Shown here: piece by piece, positions 57,291 to 64,000 of the stretch
How positions within the stretch are numbered: position 1 is the first letter of the stretch
Layout: each line of letters begins with the position of its first letter
Source of the DNA: Antedon mediterranea
Lineage: Eukaryota > Echinodermata > Crinoidea > Comatulida > Antedonidae
NCBI RefSeq assembly: GCF_964355755.1
Contig: NC_092672.1
Coordinates: 9,668,501 to 9,732,500 of the forward strand
Direction of reading: 5' to 3'
Length of the DNA: 64,000 bases
Made by a program: the position numbers and the translations under genes
The notes under the pieces: generated by a model
The model's database searches: none
What the model saw: only the letters and a program-made list of their open reading frames with translations
Told to the model about the DNA's origin: nothing

Positions 57291-60200
57291 AGTTTTATAA
57301 AAAAACAAGAAAAGGTGCAGGCCTATTAAATAAGAGATTGAAGATGAGAAAATAAACTACGCAGACTATTGAATCAAAAATCCATTCTGAGCATGCTCAG
57401 AAACATTTGGCCATGAGTAAAATGACTGCGATAGCTGCGTGACGGTCTAGTTACGCGCCGAGAAAACGAAATACCGCTAATTATACCCATGATGTTCTGC
57501 TGAATGAATGTGAGAAACGTTCATTTCTCTTCTTTGATGAAGATCAATGTTCACCTCCAAAGAATAAAAAATATGTCTATTACCAGGGCCTAAGGAACAA
57601 CAAGCGACAGGGTGATGGGTCACCATGACGTCATTATGGGAAGTCGCTCAAAGATCCGTAGATAAAGATGGATTTGCAGATTTGCAATAAAATGCAATTC
57701 TTTTGGGACAACACATGGTAGCACTTGCGCTAAGTACCAGTATACTTTTGGTATTATATTTTCTCAGAGGTTTAGTTGCTTGCTTTAACTGGATAAATAT
57801 TATTGGACCAAGAAAGATTTAACCTCGATGAACTGAGCAATTTATACAAAAGTGCCATATTCTGTGATGATCGAATAAACCTCTACGAACTGAATAATAC
57901 ACTAATCAAAGAAGTACCATGTCACATGTATATACCTTGGTGAACTGAATAACATACATCGACGAATTGAGTATCATACCAACTCAACAAATGTACCATT
58001 ATGATTGAATGGATAAGTTATAAACGAGTGCACCCCATTTCTTTCATATCTACCTCCAATATTTTGATTGCTGAAAATACGGTACAAATTAACGACACTG
58101 TTTCCAACAATCGAACAATATACCGTATACCATGTCACCTAAATTGATCAAAGTTTTACAAATCCCCCCAAACTTGGAATCATTATACATAAATTGAAAA
58201 AGCATGCTTCTCTTGGTGTTTCCGTAAAGTATAGGGCTTAAATCAGAATTTTCCCAGGTGCGGATCTGTTAAGTAGGCCTATACATGTGCATAATACAGA
58301 AATTATCGTTTGCTTTATTGTCCAATTAGTTTACTATCAGGGTAAAGTAATGTATCAGAGTTTGCATTTATACAGCATCTTCACAATCTGTTATTAAGAT
58401 CCGTCAAGGTGTACAGTTATAGGCCTAATATCTATTCATTTTTTTTAGTTTAATAACCTCAATTGGATGTAATAATTGAATCATAGCTTAAAATAGAGTA
58501 TGTTTACTTGTTGGTAATAATGGCAGAATGACATTGTTCGCACGTGCTGACTGGGTATTCATTTATAGCAAAGATGGTACTTAAAATGTTAAATAAACCA
58601 TCAATCTCCGTCTTAATCTTTATCTTGTTTTCGTGTACAATATGATAAATAGGCTAGAAAAATTCCAAATGGTTCGTTGAACCGTGTCTGCTGTATACTC
58701 TACCGTAATTATCGCTTAAAAAAAATGAAATATTTCCGGGAGAGACTGAGCGTTCATTCGTGTGGAAAAAGGAAAGAATTGGCGGTAAATTTAATGTTAT
58801 TATTACGACTAATTAACCTTAATAGGTTGTATAATTTATTTATATTCAACCCAATGACATCCTTATTGTTTTAATTCGTTCTAGTTTCAAACGCCAATCA
58901 TTCATGTTAGGCCTACTTAACTATATCTAATTACTGACATGGATGGTTGTATGGTGCTGATCGATAGAATTTGAGTTAGGCCTACATTTTATTATAGGCA
59001 ATATCGCCTAATGATTAACTACCAAGAACCGGCTAAGCCTAATATGGGTTAGCATAAATTGATGTATGTATATCTCTGTGGCTGAAGAAAACTGCTTTCT
59101 TGCATAGTGTGAGACGTTTTTACGTTGCGTTTTGCGCGATGGAAAAGAAAAATGTTTTCTTCCATAAACAGATACATTGCTGATGAGCTATTATTACATT
59201 ATTTCATCATATGCTTTAAGTGTACATGTGATAGTTTGTATGTCTGATTAAGTTCCACCACGATGCAGTTCATCGAAAAGTTATCTAACGATGACCCCTA
59301 TTCACATCGATGCCAACCGATCATAAATAACACCACATTATCTATCGACTAAATCATATCGTAAACGGTACATGATGTAGGTATGATACAGAACTCTATA
59401 AATTATGGATATAACCGCCAACATAATTTGATTAATGTAGCATTTACACCTAAATGATTTCGATCGACATTTCCCTTATATTTTGTGTTGTTGATGGTTA
59501 GATATGGCATTGAACACAGTGCTATTTTATCCTTTATATTATAGGATGATACGGCAGGCACAATTGCCTAGAGGTCCCACGAGATGGTACACGGGTTATC
59601 GCGGGTTGGTTCTTATTAACTTCCCTGTTCTTATGGGATTCAGGCTCTCAATAAATCAGAGAATACAAGTTAAAGGTGTGACATACCAGCGGCATGTTGT
59701 AGTAGGGTACCGGTAGGCCTAAGGATATTATGTATCGTGGTTTATGGTAGCCGATAATTAGGCATATTCCACGCAAATGTTGGCCCCATGTATAACCAAC
59801 CGATTATCGTACGGTCATGTCGTCCCCATTACTGTCACAATACACTTGACATTACCAACCCACAACAAAAAATATGACATTGCATTTACCTTGCCTTAAA
59901 AAAAATCCCAAGATTTTACATAGGCCTGCCGCTGTATTTTTGTCTAAATAAATGTATTGAATATTTGTCTTGGTCCATGTTGGTGATGACCTTTATACAC
60001 CATTAATTTTATAACAACTCTCTTTAAAAAAAGAGCTATTTTAGGCCTACAGTATATAATTTTAAACATGTACTTACAGTGCCTGTCACCAAATTAATGA
60101 TGATAGTATATCATTAATAATGAAAAGAAAACGAAAGTATATTATTATTAAAACTAATGACACATCACTTTTAAAATAAATAACATATTATTTTTAATTT

Positions 60201-63200
60201 TCTCAAACTTCATCAAACACAGTGTCGTTTAAAGTTAAATCAGAACGCTCAGTTTTGTGTCAGACGCACGGCAATGACATTGGACAGACAACATAGATAA
60301 TTAATAGCTCATGTTTAATCATCAACTAATTTAAATTACATTAAGTTTCACTGATCTTGTGTTGGGAATGTCAGACTTTAATGATAGTAGAGATGATGTA
60401 GTATGGATTATGCTAAAAAAAGTCGGTTATAATCCACTTGATGTTACGAATTTCGACAGCTCTTTAATTGAATAAACTCTGATTTAATTAGGAAGATTAA
60501 TTCACGGCCACGCGTTCACCATCCGTCGTTCTCGCTTCATATTATACAACAGTCATGTCTATCGATATGGTACGTAAACGTTTCACTAAACGAAAGGTGA
60601 TGACCTATTCCGTTTACGCTGGATGCGTAAAAAAAGCGTAAAAAAACCCAGCATAGAGTTTGGTGCCTGTGATAGCACTGAAATTTAATATCACGTCGTG
60701 CATAAGGCAAGCGTATGACGGACACACGTCAAGATCCTTTTTTTTTCAATTATAAAATGTCATAATGTAAAGTATATCTGCAATTGCGACCTCCAATTCA
60801 TAAAGCGCGTGCACGGTAGCAATATCAGTCTTAAATGTTATGTATTTTTTATACTGTAATTTAAAATCAGCATTTAAAACATTACTTGCAATACAAGCGA
60901 TAGAGAGGGGGGGGGGGGCAATAAAATGAAACAGACGTTCTGACCATTCCGAATTTCAACCGTAGTTTTTAACTAAGAAAACTGTGGGCACATATCAATT
61001 GAACGACCTATATTATTATATATATGTGATGCGTTTGACGTAATGACAACATCATTTTACATGAAATGACACTAACGTGTTTCTTTTATTGATATAAAAT
61101 GGGTTTCAAATGTATGTAAATCTAGGGTAAACATTAACAGCACGTACAGTTAATAAATTAAAATAATTCACGTGAAGGATTGACCGCATTGCTAAAATTA
61201 TTTCATAATATCTACGATAACCGATTATTTGTTTAGCCATTGTTGTATCGGTAAATAAAACCTAAGGCCTGACCTAATCAATGTTGAAATGTTTAATTGT
61301 CGTATTTGGTGCAAATTGTCACCCCCAATGTTAATTGTATTGAAATTCTGCAAGTGATGATGAACTTTCGTAGAATCAAGCGTTCTGGTCCCCAGAAGAG
61401 CACTTACATATGTTGCCGATGCACATAAATCTACTATGTGCTTCATAAAACTAGACATTATTCCAGAAAATTAAACCCAAGCCAAAAGATAGTCAGAGGC
61501 ATACGTCTAATGGTTCAGCAGGAATGGCAATTGTTCTGGGTGGAGGTGTGTTGCATGTGACGTAGGGTCACTCAGTCTTAAACATGTTTACCACCCAAGA
61601 TAAAGTGTTCTTATAACTCAACTGGGAAGTCAACCTTATTTTATCGAAGTATTAATCCAAAAGATCACCTATAAGCCGTTGATATTAAAAACAATCTTTC
61701 GCCTTTTTGATAGACAGCCAAAGGAATGAGAAAAATAAAGATATAGTAAGATTTGTATTGCTGGGTTGGAGGAAAGCTATCATGAGCTATATAGGTTAGT
61801 TATGCCTATTTACCATCACTTTCACTAGTTTGAAAGGGGTAGCCTACCCTCCTTGTCACGAGCTGACTCTCAACTCTACTCTAACACATTCACAACGATA
61901 ACACATTGAAAAGGTATAATGTGGTGCTTGTTCTTTTTTTATGCAATATCGATTGAATTTTAACTCCACACGTATGAGTTAATTTCATCTAAAAAAATCT
62001 ACCCATATTAGGCCTAATACTGATCATTTTGTTTGGTTTACGTCAATCACATGATTGAGGGTGCATCACTTATCTTATTTGCATAAATACCAGGTAGTAT
62101 TACTACCTTGAGATATAATATATAACTTTATTGTTTTATAAGTGATTTGTGTATTCTATTAAGTGTTGGGAAAACTGAGCGCACGCTACGTAAGTAATTG
62201 ATGGGTTTTGACAACCAGCGTGAGTCTGATACACAGGCGCTTTCGTCCATAACGTTAACCAGCAGTGTTAAATACAGTTCGGCGTGTAACTCCTATTGGC
62301 AGTGTTTAACCCCCTGGTGCAAAATAATTTCCTCCCCATCAATTTCAGGTAAGGTTATAAACTTTGAAAGATAAATATGTACATTCCTATCATGTTCTAA
62401 CTATCGGACTACTTCTTAATAAATATAGGCCTAGCTACTGGAGTTGAACATGTCCATCAAAGTCCCAACATAATTATACAGAGTAGGCTACACTTGTGGT
62501 TAATATTCCAAAATATACGTGATTCAACCAGAGACCTATTATTGTACAATATTGATTGTAATAAAATCATTACATTTGCATTTTACCAAAACGTTTAAGT
62601 AGTCCTATATGGAATAACATTTTTTATGATACGAACTTATGACTAACTATTGTTTGGTTGTAAGAATGTACTCGAACTATGACGTGTATATTAGTGTTAA
62701 ATTATTAATCTAATAAAGAGATTAAAGCCCCGTAAAAGAGCAATGAAATTGATCCAAGGTTAGGTTAATTGACAAGAGAAGTTTCCGAATACCCCCGGGA
62801 AGTTAACACAGAGCGTCGTCATTATATTCACATGAAAAGTACCGAACGTATGTCTTACGTTAATGAATTCATAAAACACTTCATGGCATTTATAAATATT
62901 TTTGGAATAAATTAAATTCATAGGCCTATTTCATAAACAAAAAATTGAAATGATAGCATTAGTAGGCCTACAGTTAAAAGTATACTAATACAATTTTTTT
63001 CATGTGCAGTACCGGAAATAATAATAACGATTTTCGAGACCTGGATGCAAACATAAATGACGTCACCACATTACTGTATGTTTATTGCAACTATCCCTCT
63101 GGAGTGAACTCTATCATTATGCAATGATTTTGTCCTAATTTTTCACTCAATTATACGTCAGTCTGAGTGGGTAACGTTGAACAATTGGTGTTTTTGTTTG

Positions 63201-64000
63201 TATTTTGAAACACTGTTCAATAAACGCAATGTAATTTAGATGAACTGATTATTCCTTAAACAAAGAGTTATTTAGTTAAATTATCATATTTGAATTGTGA
63301 ATTTAAAACAAAATTCAGATAGCGATTGGAATAAGTTATTGAAAACACTCATACTAATGAATGAAATTTTTCGTAGAAACTAATTGATTATCATCGATGA
63401 TGAACTTACTTCCTATTTTCTTTATTGATACGGTACTAATTATCATTTTGTTTCCCTCTTGGCTAAAATTCGGTCACCTAAATTTAAGTATCTTCAATAC
63501 ATCTCATCAATGTTTAGACATTCGGATAAAAATCGGATTATCCGGATCGTACAAAATATAAGAAAATCCATTTACAGTTAGTTTAAAGTCTGCTCTGGAA
63601 CATTTTAGCAGCAAACTATATTATCTATGATACATCAAATACATTAATATGCTTCGAATTGCACATCAGCATTAACTGTCTGTTATTGAAGGAAGAATGG
63701 TACGGTATCCCAAGTCACCTTAATGACCCGACTTCCGCAGTCTACCATTCATAATCTTTCACTGTAACAATATAACGGTTGATAATATGAAAACGAATCT
63801 GTCGTTACTTCGGTATGAAATGTGATGTGTATTATTCGTTATTTATAGAGCCTTGAGTACCATCTTTAACAAAATCGAAATACTGCACTTCTAGACCTAC
63901 TAAAACCGTACTTCACGCCAGTGCTTATTTAGGACACGCTTGTGTACATTTCCACAAGGAGCTGCTAATTAAACGCAACAACTTGGAAAAATATATAGGC

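Larger units (their letters stand above)
53317..64000. other. Right part of the window: upstream of the collagen-like gene
   Basis: No convincing coding exon. Features seen: (CAAT)n-type repeat at 53708-53748, a MITE at 54415-54490, dispersed repeats at 56270-56450 and 57118-57290, a poly-G run at 60907-60919, and a strong donor at 62349. The signal-peptide exon of the collagen-like gene should lie here or beyond. Short ORFs of 60-90 codons are not supported by any domain. Confidence 0.6.

Noticed and set aside
59504-59716. 70-codon ORF on +
   Set aside because: No domain, no splice context and no homologue I recognise; length is within chance for this composition.

Overview
This window is eukaryotic nuclear DNA from a metazoan, AT-rich and intron-rich with GT/AG splice sites. 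Its protein families and its many interspersed repeats fit a marine invertebrate deuterostome, and an echinoderm is my best guess. That assignment is inference: it rests on the domain repertoire and on the very frequent palindromic word TAGGCCTA, not on a marker gene.

Two protein-coding genes are supported, arranged tail to tail. The first is on the + strand at 6146-46994. Splicing by hand gives 52 coding exons whose phases all join, for 8070 nt and about 2689 residues. It is a very large MUC4-like type I membrane protein. The order is signal peptide, short Thr-rich linker, EGF, two LDL-receptor class A, two sushi, two EGF, NIDO, AMOP, VWD (with a GDPH motif) and its C-terminal extension, a cysteine-rich segment plus 18 mostly calcium-binding EGFs, SEA 1, two EGF-like modules, SEA 2 (with a G-S-I-I cleavage-type motif), four classical EGFs, a transmembrane helix and a cytoplasmic tail of about 130 residues. 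The second gene is on the - strand, at 53316 down to 49162. Seven exons encode an EMI domain, a short helical segment, 26 uninterrupted Gly-X-Y triplets, a second helical segment and an acidic Ser-rich C-terminus, like the EMID1/COL26A1 family. Its signal-peptide exon was not found.

Region by region: 1-6145 is upstream DNA containing a large direct duplication of about 3 kb, including a CRE-like promoter block repeated near 2640-2777 and 5930-6076, plus a Penelope-type GIY-YIG relic that runs into a 24-bp tandem array. Intron 1 (6240-16050) holds a LINE tail, a small LTR element with apparently identical LTRs and a 5-bp target duplication, an ATC-rich complex microsatellite, and two inverted-repeat DNA elements. 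Region 16051-46994 holds the remaining exons, with introns carrying tRNA-derived SINEs, a TA-flanked MITE family, a second LINE tail, a 13 x 39 bp minisatellite and a 1.2 kb foldback element between two duplicated exons. Region 46995-49161 is intergenic, 49162-53316 is the collagen-like gene, and 53317-64000 is mostly unrecognised DNA with a few repeats and possible first exons.

The two genes are not visibly co-regulated. Both products should act at or outside the cell surface: a cleavable, EGF-rich membrane glycoprotein and a secreted trimeric matrix protein. I saw no functional RNA gene, CRISPR array or prokaryotic feature.
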